DNA of 64,000 nucleotides from Lumbricus rubellus (lineage: Eukaryota > Annelida > Clitellata > Crassiclitellata > Lumbricidae). The notes beneath the pieces were generated by a model. The model was not told the origin of the DNA and ran no database searches. It worked only from the letters and a program-made list of their open reading frames with translations. The stretch lies in NCBI GenBank assembly GCA_945859605.1, contig OX243822.1, positions 6,985,860 to 7,049,859 of the forward strand, read 5' to 3'. A program made the translations under genes and the position numbers. Shown one piece after another: positions 16,181-26,400 of the stretch; position 1 is the stretch's first letter, and each line of letters opens with the position of its first letter.

Positions 16181-16464
16181 CTGACCGTTGCCATGACAAT
16201 AACAATCAATGACGTCACATTGGTTCAGTAGAATTAATGGTCGTTATGCTTGTAAATAAATTATTATCAACTGACGTCACAATGCAACCTTGCCCAAAAT
16301 ATTCTCGTAGAGCGTTACACTGACTCTTCACGTTGCGTCACTGTTGCGATTATGACGTCACAATTGCCAGTGTTAAACTGTGAGGACGTCAAGCAACGGT
16401 ATTAATAATAGTCTAATCATAACACGCAAGTAAACAAGACAAATTCTACTGCAGCATTCAACAG
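16181..16464 (+). promoter_or_regulatory. R3 promoter: X-box and three CREs, non-coding exon 1
   Basis: GTTGCCATGACAAT (16187-16200) resembles a full RFX X-box. Perfect CREs lie at 16210-16217, 16272-16279 and 16353-16360, and ATTGG (inverted CCAAT) directly follows the first. A GCGTCA half-CRE lies between the second and third. A non-coding exon probably ends at 16464 (ACAG|GTTAGT) and splices to the acceptor TATTTTAG at 17171-17178. Confidence 0.6.
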
Positions 16465-16844
16465 GTTAGTACATTTGCGGGATATATCTTCACATAAGGC
16501 GTAACTAGTATCGGGGAACGAAGGACAATACGTAAGCTTACTCGAATTCCAAACCTAACCGGCCCTCACAACGCCTAAACTTACCCTAACCGACACGTCG
16601 GTCCCCAATACTATAGTTGTGCCCTAAACCATACGATGCTATAACAAACTATACTAAATCAGACGTAAGTGCAGTATCGGAACCGTGAGTGTCGGTTGGG
16701 GTCAGGTTAGGAGTCGTGATGGTCGGTTAGGACCAGGTAAGCGTCGTGAGGGTTTTAAGGGTCAGTGTTAGAGTCAGTGTCTTCATTAGGTACTATCCAA
16801 AGATATTGCGTATGCTTCGGTCTAACCATACTGCAATTACGCCA

Positions 16845-16940
16845 TAGGGACCCTGAGCAAGTCCTTCACTCGCAATAATTGATCAAGTGCTTCGGCGTGG
16901 TCCTCCGATTCAGTGTCCGCGCTGAGTAGTGAGCTTGACT
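16845..16940 (+). mobile_element. Partial SINE (family S1) body
   Basis: AGGGACCCTGAGCAAGTCCT followed by CGGCGTGGT and GTGTCCGCGCTGAG matches the body of the S1 family without the tRNA head. It is followed near 17030 by GAAGCGCTTTACAAATGGTC and an (ATAAG)n tail. Confidence 0.55.
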
Positions 16941-17187
16941 GGTAGTGTATCCTCATCTTTCTCTCGTCTAAAAACTTGCCTTTTTTCTCGGAGTTGAACG
17001 CCCTGGGAGCGCTTCTGAAAGCTCTTGCTGCAAGAAGCGCTTTACAAATGGTCAGATAAGATAAGATAAGATAAGACTTGACGGGGCGCTATAGCAAATG
17101 CAAGAAATAGCAAAAATACCATTTTATACATAAAACCTTTCTGTAGTAAACTATAATATTGTGTATGTTGTATTTTAGTACGTCAAC

Positions 17188-20100
17188 ATGAAACGCCTTA
17201 ACATTTTCATCCATACAATACTGGTGACCTTGTCCATCGTCCTCTGTCACTCGAAAGGTTCTGCTACTGGGTACCAACCACGAGAAACCAACAAATCCAG
17301 ACCTCTGAGAGTCGGAGACGGAAAGTCTCCTCCGCAAACGTCCGCTAAAGATCCGGAACACGAGAAGATTTATTATGATGGAGAAAGCTCCGTTTCCTCC
17401 TCTCCGCTTCAAGACTATCACACGGAAGAGAAACGACTGGACGCGAAAAGTCAAGACAACATTGGTCCCGAATCGAATGAAAGTCGCATCCCCAACGAAC
17501 CAATGAACATCCTCCGCTCTCCTCTTAGTCCCAGTCCACAAGGAGTGAATATTTCAGACGCTATCCACGCTTACCACAATCCTGAATCCATTTTCAGCTT
17601 CGGAGACGGTCCCAGTCCTCAAGGAACGAACAGTTCAGACGGTATCCACGCTTACCGCAATCCCAAATCCGTCTCCAGCTTCGGAGACGGTCCCCTTAAC
17701 CCCCAAGGAGCGCACAGTGCAGACGTTGGTGTGATCGACACTGATAGCAGCAATCCTGAAACCGGTTCCAGCTCCAACGACGGTAGCCACGTTCAACTTA
17801 ACACCACTTCCAGAAACACGCTCGTTAGGGGTCTTCCAGAGAAACTGAGAACCCGAATCGCCACAACGGACCACTACGACCGCAAACTACTGGAGGCATA
17901 CGTCAACGCAAGCAAGAAATTGCCGAACCACATCGAGAAAAACCTTCGCGACTACTACAGGTCGAGACTCATGGAAAGAATGACGCTGAGGAAGCTCATC
18001 GCTAAGGAGAAACATGAAGCTACAGCAGCTGCAGCATCTCGACTCATCGCTGACTACAGAGCGGTCAGGAACGGTGGAGTTGGCGACGAGGATAGACTGA
18101 ACCCGAGTTTCAGATCGTTTTTCGAGAATGCGTCACCGGCGCGGACTGCGTACGAGAACGTGAAAAGATCCGAAGTGGAGCCAATAATTATTGATGAATA
18201 TCTCGTCGATGATTCGCAGCGTTCCGTAGACGGTACAACTGGAGACGAGAAGGCCTCTGATGGTGATGATGATGTCCGTTCTGGAGCATCTGAAACCGCC
18301 GGGTTGAAACGGATCACGGTAGAACCTGTAGGACAGGGAGATAGGACTCCAGGACTCGTGGTGAAGCGGGTGAAGAGAGATGCAGATGATGAACCTTCAG
18401 TAGACGATAGAAAGCAGGCGGCTAAGATCTACAAGTATGAGGGTGCCAAGTCTAAAGATGTGGCGGTAAGGAATGAAGAAGATGAGGAGGATAAAGGAGT
18501 TCGAGTTGAATTCAAAACAAATGACACACCGGATGATAATAGGAATCAGGGAGTAAAGGTTTACAACTATGAGGATGATAGGTCTGAAGATGCGGCGGAA
18601 AAGGATGACGAGGATGAAGAGGTACGTGTGGAGTTTAATGCCATTGACACATCTGACGATAGAAAGCAGGAGGCTGAGCTCTACAAGTATGAGGGTGCCA
18701 AGTCTGAAGATGCGGCTGCGAAAGATGAGGAGGATAAAGAGGTACGTGTTGAATTCAAAGCCATCGACACACCGGACGATAATAGGAAGCAGAAGGCTAA
18801 AGTTTACAACCACGAAGGTGCAAGGTCTGAAGATGTTGCGGTAAAGGACAAAGTGGACGAAGAGGCGCGTGTAGAATTCAATGCCGATGACACACCTGAC
18901 GATAGGAATCATGCGGCTAAGATCTACAAGTATAAGGGTGCCAAGTATGAAGATGTGGCGGTAAAGGATGACGAGGATGAAGAGGTTCGAGTTGAGTTTA
19001 ACGCCAATGACACACTTGACGACGCTGGAGCAACAACGGTGGCATTCACTGGGAGCACTACCGAAAGTAAGAAAAGACCATTGATAAACTAAATAGCTCG
19101 CTCCCCACCACCTTCTTTCCTTGCTCAATTGCTCAATCATTTGTCTGCTCACTCACTCACTCGCTCACTCGTTAAATCAACTCTTCCCTCGCTCACTCAC
19201 ATACCCACTCACTCATTCACCTGTCTTGCTAATCCCCACCATCTCTAACTCATTTGCTCACTCACTCATTTGGCCATTCACCCATTCCCGTATACCTTCC
19301 TCGCTCACTCACTCACTCACTCCTCCACTCGCTCATTATCTTGAAGAAGCATTGCTTACAAGTTCTACGCAACCGTAATAATTGTGTTCGAGTACCGGTA
19401 CATACACTATAACGACTATTACAGTGACAGAGTCACTATCATCAAACCGCATCGTCTTTAGCCTTAATTTATTGTATCCTTAATTTAACGTCATCCACAA
19501 CACCAGCAGCAGCAGCATGGAGAGCAGTAGCATTTGTCTTTTTTCCTTTCTTTCAGATGCCGCGAAGTCGTCCAGTCTCATTCTTCCGATTGCTCTCATC
19601 GTCGGCAGCATCATTGAATTAATAATCGTGTACGTTGTAATTATTATAAATAATAATAATAATAATAATCATTGAATTAATAATCGTGTACGTTACCTCA
19701 GCTTGCAATTCACAAAATGACTGGCTCAGTATCTTAGTTAAGCAGTTTTAATTCCTGTAAAGAAGTTCAAGGTGCTCCGAACTTGAAAAGACCTGCAAGC
19801 ATGTACATTTGTACAATGTACATGCATGTATGCATGGAAGCATGCGCGCATTCATCTATGTATGTAGGTGCGTAACACTGTGTATGTGTGTATAAATGCA
19901 TGTTTGAATGCATGTTATTTTTTGCCCTTCGCCGTGAAATTGCTGACGTGAACCACTGGTAGGCTATAATTATGTGCATGTTTAGCCTACGTGTGCATAA
20001 CAACTGTGTGTGCGTGTTCATGAACATGTATGTATGACTTTGTATGCGCGTATGTAATCCAAAGCGTAGCGTTGCATTATTTTAGCGAATTAAATATCAC

Positions 20101-20295
20101 TAGATCGGCCTTGAGTCTCCTGTGTTTGATTCTCAACTCGTTCTGTTTTTTGTTAGAACCCTCTTTGTCTGTAAGGACCGTATCTTCGGAAAGAAAGACA
20201 AAACGGCAGCACCAGAGGCGCATGGGAAACCAGAGGCAACCGCAACAGCGCCAGTAAGAAAGACTGCTTCAGTAGCTAAAGTTGAACAGATTTAA
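17188..20295 (+). CDS. R3: single-pass membrane protein with acidic ectodomain repeats (696 aa)
   Basis: Exons are 17188-19066, 19557-19629 and 20157-20295, with phases 1 and 2, the same plan as R1/R2. The start ATG opens a signal peptide (MKRLNIFIHTILVTLSIVLC). Residues about 115-180 hold three copies of a PQGxNxSDxIHAYxNP repeat. A helix-rich stretch follows (about 220-290). A furin-type site RVKR (394-397) immediately precedes five acidic repeats of about 41 residues (18406-19023). The transmembrane helix (634-656) contains a glutamate (E647). The short Lys-rich tail either runs through to TAA at 20293, or a strong donor at 20254 joins exon 20914-20985, giving 706 residues with a different Lys-rich end. 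There is no Ig or Cys module. The phases, promoter and flanks show it is a diverged R1/R2 paralogue; function is unknown. Confidence 0.75.
18406..19023 (+). repeat. Five in-frame 120-132 bp coding repeats in R3
   Basis: Units start near 18409, 18541, 18661, 18784 and 18904. Each encodes a KQxAKxYxYEGAxSED...VRVEF...DTPDD pattern. All unit lengths are multiples of three, so the frame survives copy-number change. Confidence 0.85.
19130..19345. repeat. TCAC/CTCA simple repeat in R3 intron
   Basis: Degenerate CTCACTCACTCAC array between the ectodomain and transmembrane exons. A simple repeat occupies the corresponding intron of R1 and R2 too. Confidence 0.8.
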
Positions 20296-20379
20296 ATAAT
20301 TTGTTAGAAATACAGTGTTTAAAAACTTTAAATAATAAAAATGTTGATTATGATTTCAATCAATATACAAATTATTGTT

Positions 20380-20640
20380 ATTATTACTATTGTTATTGTT
20401 GCTGTTATTATCATTGTTGTTGTTATTATTATTATTGTTGTTGCTCGACTGCTCGTGTTATTAGTATAATTCGTTATCGTTATTGTTGTAGTACTATTGC
20501 TGTTATTAATGTTATTTATATTGCTATTGCTGTTACGACTATTGTTCTTATTATTATTATTATTATTATTATTATTTAAAAATTATTATTATTATGATCA
20601 TCATCATCATCATCAAAATCGTCATCGTCATCATCATATT
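20380..20640. repeat. Trinucleotide-rich tract (ATT/TTG, then ATC)
   Basis: Degenerate TTATTGTTGTTATTATT repeats followed by ATCATCATCATC. It lies just after the proposed R3 stop codon, with AATAAA near 20333. Confidence 0.85.
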
Positions 20641-20913
20641 TGTGTTTGCGCATTGATTACGTGTCGTTGTCTCGTACGTGCCGTTGTCTAGTGGTAAAGT
20701 GTCAATCTTCAGACATGGATAACTTGGATAGTAGCCTATTATAATAGATGAAAGATAACGGTGTAGGCAGCGGCTTTGTAAACAAATGAAAACCTCTAAC
20801 GTGTATAATAATTATATCCTAATGTTATGGCGTTCAGAACGTTACTTTTCTTGTTACGCTTACCCGGTTTGCCTGAATCATTCTAACTGCAATATCATTG
20901 GTGTCTGCTTTAG

Positions 20914-20985
20914 CACGGTGCAACCAAGACGGTTGTTACCCTGACGACTACGAAAAAAGATACGGACCAGAAGGCGAAGAAATAA
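20914..20985 (+). CDS. Possible alternative last exon of R3
   Basis: The acceptor TGTCTGCTTTAG ends at 20913. In phase 0, as required by the donor at 20254, the exon encodes 23 residues rich in Thr and Lys (HGATKTVVTLTTTKKD..., ending QKAKK) before TAA. The other receptors all have a separate terminal exon entered in phase 0, which makes this join attractive. It has not been shown to be used. Confidence 0.4.
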   Translation, partial: HGATKTVVTLTTTKKDTDQKAKK

Positions 20986-20989
20986 CTCA

Positions 20990-22230
20990 AGGATTACCTG
21001 CAAACATATTATTAGCATGCAGACACATTCGTATATTTATTATTATTATGCATGAAGTTAATTATTCATGTAGTTATTATTAGCATGCAGACCCACTCGT
21101 ATATTTATTATTATACATGTGGTTAATTCATGCATAAGGACATCGACATCCGCGTTGAACTATCTAGCAGCAATTAATAATTATTAAACTAATAATGGGA
21201 AACCGTTAATGTCGCCTTATTTCCATAGGTGGTAGTAGGCCAGGAACGTTACAAAACTTCTTGATTTATATTCTAACAGCAGATTAATTACTATGTTGAG
21301 TTTTATTTGCTAAGACTAGTGTAATTGTTCTAACCATTAAAACCGTGTAATAGTGTTCGTCGAATCGATAAACTTAGTGTTTTATTGAGATCATTTCTAA
21401 AGCGGCTTTTCAAGACTTGAGACTCCGAAGCGCTCTCGACCCAATAATTGCCGGTGTTACGACATGAAATATCCTCAAATAACCCCCATAATAATCGTCC
21501 CACCAGATAAAGATAAGTCGAAAAAGTCTCTTCCGCGTGTGTTTATTTTTGCAAATAAAATTTCACTTTCTTTGTTTTGAACATTGCCACTAACATGCCT
21601 GTTTATTCCCACTAGATAACTTCTTGCTTTGCTTTTAGAACATTTGGAACATTCAGAACACTTAACATTTAAAAACATAGAGAAAATCATTAGCAAAATT
21701 CCAATTGACTTGCTTGAACATTGCATAGGACACTTAAAACGATTAGAGATAGACATCTACTTCAAATTTTCAAATACAGTATAAATTAATCAATTATAAG
21801 CTTACGCATTTTTCACTGACTGGGATAGAATATATTATTCCACGGATTCTCTATTATTCTCGGATTTTACCTGGTATATTCCATCATCCTGGATAGTTTT
21901 ATGGGGATATAGAATATCCCGCGACACTAGCGCTACAGCATGCAGGTTTGTCTTATAATCCATTAGGTAATGTAGGCACATAATGGTACCAATGCCACTG
22001 CATTGATAGCCTACTAATCGTAATAACAATAATCCTTTCACAATGATCACAAGCCTCGTGACACTGGCATAATTATCTATAACTTACTTTTACTTAGCTG
22101 ATGGTGGTGAAAGCCCAATTGTAACCGCAGGGGCTGTGCTACTGCGTTAAAAATTGACTCAAAAGTTAAATCATTACCGTTATACCAATGAATAGACTTT
22201 ATTATGATCAGACCAGCGAATAGATGCTAC
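20990..22230. other. R3-R4 spacer, no gene supported
   Basis: AT-rich sequence. A minus-strand open frame at 21475-21756 has a few cysteines (CSECSKCSK) but no splice context or homologue I recognise. It contains local repeats of GAACATTTGGAACATTCAGA type. I see no other structure. Confidence 0.4.
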
Positions 22231-22235
22231 CTAGC

Positions 22236-22783
22236 AGCAACGACAATGACATCACAATTAATAAATTTGAAACTTGAAAAGAAATAATAGTTATTTTTTT
22301 ATTATAAACTGTTAGATAGGAAATTATTGAAGTTTTTACCGCTCTTATCAACACTGAAAAGGTATTTTAAAAACTGTTGATGTCAATTAAAATGCTAATG
22401 TTGAAATTCAAAAAGTGCGGGTCTACGGTAGGCCTATTAGGCTAGATAGGCCTATTGTCTCTACTGAAATCATTACCATGATACTGATGAATACATGCTG
22501 CTAACGTCCATTCAGCTGCTTACAGATTAGACGCGCTCCACTCTGACCAAGCGATAGAAGATTCTGTCTTCCTATATTATCTCCTTGGCAACGCCAATGA
22601 CGTCACTAATTGTTTCTTGTTTACAACACGGATCACGATACGGATGTACTTCCGCTGGTTTGAAACACGAAATCCGTCGAACCATATTTTCTAAAGACAC
22701 TTGAGAGTTGAGACTAATCTAATAATTAAGGTTCATACGAAACGACGTAGCTCACGTCGACAAACCGACTCAACTGTAAACGA
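22236..22783 (+). promoter_or_regulatory. R4 promoter: two X-box/CRE modules, non-coding exon 1
   Basis: CTTGGCAACGCCAATGACGT followed by CA gives a GGCAAC half-site, five-base spacer and perfect CRE (22598-22605). A degenerate second copy with the same spacing, GCAACGACAATGACATCA, lies at 22238-22255. A non-coding exon probably ends at 22783 (CGA|GTAAGC), spliced to the acceptor TAG at 23471-23473. The same exon, donor and acceptor are present in R6. Confidence 0.6.
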
Positions 22784-22975
22784 GTAAGCTTAAGCATTTA
22801 TTGGTATTTTTGTCTCTCACGAAGATTTGGCGTCCCTTCTATGTTGGGAAGTTTAACGTGTCTGTATCCCTTTAGGTTTTAGTCTAAGCCGAAGGTCTTT
22901 GTAAAGCTTCAATGCAGATAGTCTACGAAAATATGCTAAACAGCTAAGCTATCGTTTATTTGCATGTGTAGTTAT

Positions 22976-23098
22976 TACAACGCCCCTTCAAGAGATTCAC
23001 TCAGAAGTGCTCCCGACTAGGCTACAGCACGGACACTGAATAAGAGTTTCACGCCGAAGCGCTGAGCAATCGCGAGTGAAGGATTTGCCAGGGCTTTT
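22976..23098 (-). mobile_element. SINE (family S1), 3' part, interrupted by a MITE
   Basis: CAACGCCCCTTCAAG through GCGAGTGAAGGATTTGC matches the S1 tail and body. The rest is displaced by the MITE that begins at 23099, giving a nested order: SINE first, MITE later. Confidence 0.7.
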
Positions 23099-23282
23099 TT
23101 TAACGTGCAATTTTACAAAAAATGTGCAGTTCAAAATAGATTTGTGCAGTTTTAGAAGCTCTTCCGTTAAGTTAAAACTAACAAAAAGGTAATTGTTCTC
23201 TGATTGGAGGAATTTTACCATGGAGGATGGAAAAGAAAATAAGGGGTTGTGCAGTTCTAAAAATTCCTTTAAAACAGCCATG
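23099..23282. mobile_element. hAT-like MITE, copy 2
   Basis: Same family as 6779-6968, starting CAGGGCTTTTTTTAACG and ending in ...CAGCCATG. It is flanked by GGATTTGC and GGACTTGT, a decayed 8-bp duplication with six of eight matching. It is inserted in a SINE within the first intron of R4. Confidence 0.6.
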
Positions 23283-23482
23283 GGACTTGTATCTATGATG
23301 ACATTATTCCTCTGCCTCTGTAGTTCTTACTAGTCCACCGAACTTCAATGTGCACTTCTGAGCTTGGTAAGGAGGGCATTATCAATTAATGTTGTATTGT
23401 AATGTAATGCATAATTGTATCTGAACTTTGTATTGTATTGCACAATTGTATTGTATTGATACTGTTACGGTAGAACACCGAT

Positions 23483-26400
23483 ATGAAATGCAACATCGCT
23501 GGCCCACTGGCCTCCCTCCTTGCCGTCTTCTGCATCCTACTACAATCCAAAGGCGTTCTGAGCAGGAGAAGGAATCGCACCCACCACGTCACGCCAATCC
23601 CAGGTCTGCCAAGCAACGCCACACCACCGGCCACTAAAACAAATAACCTAACGACGACGGTAATAGCCCCGACAAAACTTCCAATTGAATTGAAATCGGA
23701 TCTACCAAACGGTACTGAACAGATGGCCACAGCTACGCACTTACCCATAAAGACGTCCCTGGTTACCAATGACAACGACACAGATCTGCCAAATTGGGAA
23801 GAGGAGCCGCTCACTTGGGAAGAGGAGCTTGGAACGAACGCCAACGGTTCCGTCAACCGTAACGAGACGCTGCAGGAATATGATACTTACGATGACGTTG
23901 TTGGAGTTGCTTTGAATGCCGATGGCAATGCGGATACGTTGGGAAACTTAAAACCTGGTGATGATGACCCTGCTGCTGCTATTGCCGCTGCTGGTTATAA
24001 AATTGATGAGAATGCTTTGACAGTGTCACCGGATTTGTCCGCAAAGATAGAGGATGTGGCCCTGCGTCTGTTGAATCTAAGGCCAGACAGTTTCAACATG
24101 TCTATCGCTCCCGATGACATCAGCATCGAGAAGGAAATTGAAAACGGAACTTACAGCAAGCGATTTGGTGAGCTACGCCAGTTCTAACAAATCTAGAACA
24201 ACAGCAGAGCTATTATAGTAAAAATGGGTAGATAATTATAATTCTTAGTGATGAATAAATAAATCATAATGAATAAAGCTGATATTTCAGAAGGCGAGCT
24301 TCAATCAGTGAAGCAATTGTAAATGTAGGCTACATTCCTTGGAGTTAAAATGAAATTGTGAGCCGAAAATAGCTAAGTAGGTGCTTCTTCTAATCTTTTT
24401 ATTCTTCTTCCTAGTTATAGTAGGCTAAATGCCCATTCCTTGGAGTTAAAAGTGAAATTGTGAGCCGAAAATAGCTAAGTAGGTGCTTCTTCTAATTTTC
24501 TTTTTACTCTACTTCCTAACGTTGTAAAGAAAAAAGGTAATAGAAGAAGATAAATTGGGGGATAAGAAAATTGGCAGCCATAGGCCCAGTAGTCTTTACA
24601 GGCGGAATGTTTCATTGTGTTTGCTCGATCGACAATTTGACGATTGAATAGTCTCCAGAAGTTAATTAAATGATTGCTAGCTCATTTAATTCCATGACAT
24701 TGAATTAATGAATCATTATTTTTATTCATTTATTCATTCATTGCTTTGTTTATTTCACCAACTAATCGTCATCCTATCTGTTAGCTTATGTTCCGGAATA
24801 TTCTCGTCTGACGCTCGTCTGTTCAACCGGAATGTTGGAACTGTCGCCATTCCAAGACTTTCACTGGTTCTTTGAAAATCAGACAATCGAAAGATCGCAG
24901 ACAGATTCTCGCCTTCAAACTGGACCGGCGAACGAATTGACCTTCGACGATATAGACTCCGCCGACTCCGGCGAGTATTCGTGCGAGGCAACGAGGGACG
25001 GAGTACACTACATGAATGTCGTCGATGTGAATGGCAAGCTTCATGTTCTACAATCTAACGCACTACAGTGCATGCCACAACATACCGTGCAATTCAGTAT
25101 TTGTGTATTTAAAATCAAACGCATGCCCCCTCTGTCACTGGTACGATCATGAGCGCCAGCAAATACATGTAGAGGCAAGATGAGCACTTGTCTAAATGTG
25201 AAAATTGTCACATTTTGACAACAACTAGGCTATTTGGTTTTTAACCAATTTCTTTAGACTAAAATTTAATCATTAAAGCTACCAATGACCCACAAACTGA
25301 GAAATTTGCATTTTGAAAACGCCCATGAAAATACTCATGTCCTGACCTGAATTTTCTGTCCATACTTTTTTGGCTCTTGAGGTAAACATTTACTCTCTTT
25401 ATGAATATATTATTATGACACAGTAGAAGAAAACGTTAGATGAGCGATGAAAACAGCTAATAAAATATAATGCTAACAAGATAATATTAGAAGTTGGATT
25501 AGCCTAGCATAATTACTTATTATGAACGATGAACCAGACTATCAGGTGTCGGGAGCACCTCTGTGTAGTCTCCTTGAAGAGGTTCTAACATTATAAATAC
25601 TCGAATGAATGAATGTTTACGTTTAGTTTACACTCCTGCCGATATTGCCGGAGTCTTCCCGTTCTGGTTCATGACGTCCAGATGCAATGAAGAGATGGAG
25701 ACCGGACTCAAGGATCAGTTCCAGAAAATCTTCTGTGCTAGTCCTGGGTCGTCATGCGTTTATCGTTTTTCAACCGTTTGCCGCTCGACGCCCTGGTACA
25801 AACAGGTGCGTACCTGACTGACTATGTGTTTTTTATTATCAAGTAGACAAGAACCAAGTCAGGGATGTTGTCTAATTACAACTGATTTCACATAGGCTAC
25901 AAACAACACCATAATAAAATGATGAGACATTGGCTGGCTACAAAGGGAAGGCCCAATTGGGATATCAATCCCACTGGTAGGGACACACACAGAACAAATT
26001 ATTATTACGAAAGTAAATCGATAGATGAAAATAAAAATAAAACTAAACACAGTGAATAAACAAAACCGTCGCGGTAGAAACTTCACGAGCAGATAAATGA
26101 ATACTGTCATGTAGAGTTGCATACACACAGGCATGCATACATGTGGGGTGCGGTGGTGTAGTGGGTATGTTCGTTGCCTTGCAGCCGGAGGGCTGCAGGT
26201 TCGAATCCACCTCAAGTCGCCCCGTAGGGACCTTGGGAAAGTCCTTCACTCGCAATTCCTCAGCACTTCGGCGTGTAACTCCGATCCAGTGTCCGCGCTG
26301 CATTCGGGAGCGTCTCTGAGTAGAAAGAGACAGCTTTTAAGGGCGCTGTAACAAGTGCACATACAAACAAACAAACAAAACAAACATACATACATACATA

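Noticed and set aside
21475..21756. Cys-containing minus-strand frame in the R3-R4 spacer
   Set aside because: Locally repetitive AT-rich DNA with no homologue I recognise and no promoter or splice context.
26145..26220. A functional tRNA gene at the A/B-box sequence
   Set aside because: It is the head of a dispersed SINE with a conserved non-tRNA body; no clean cloverleaf.
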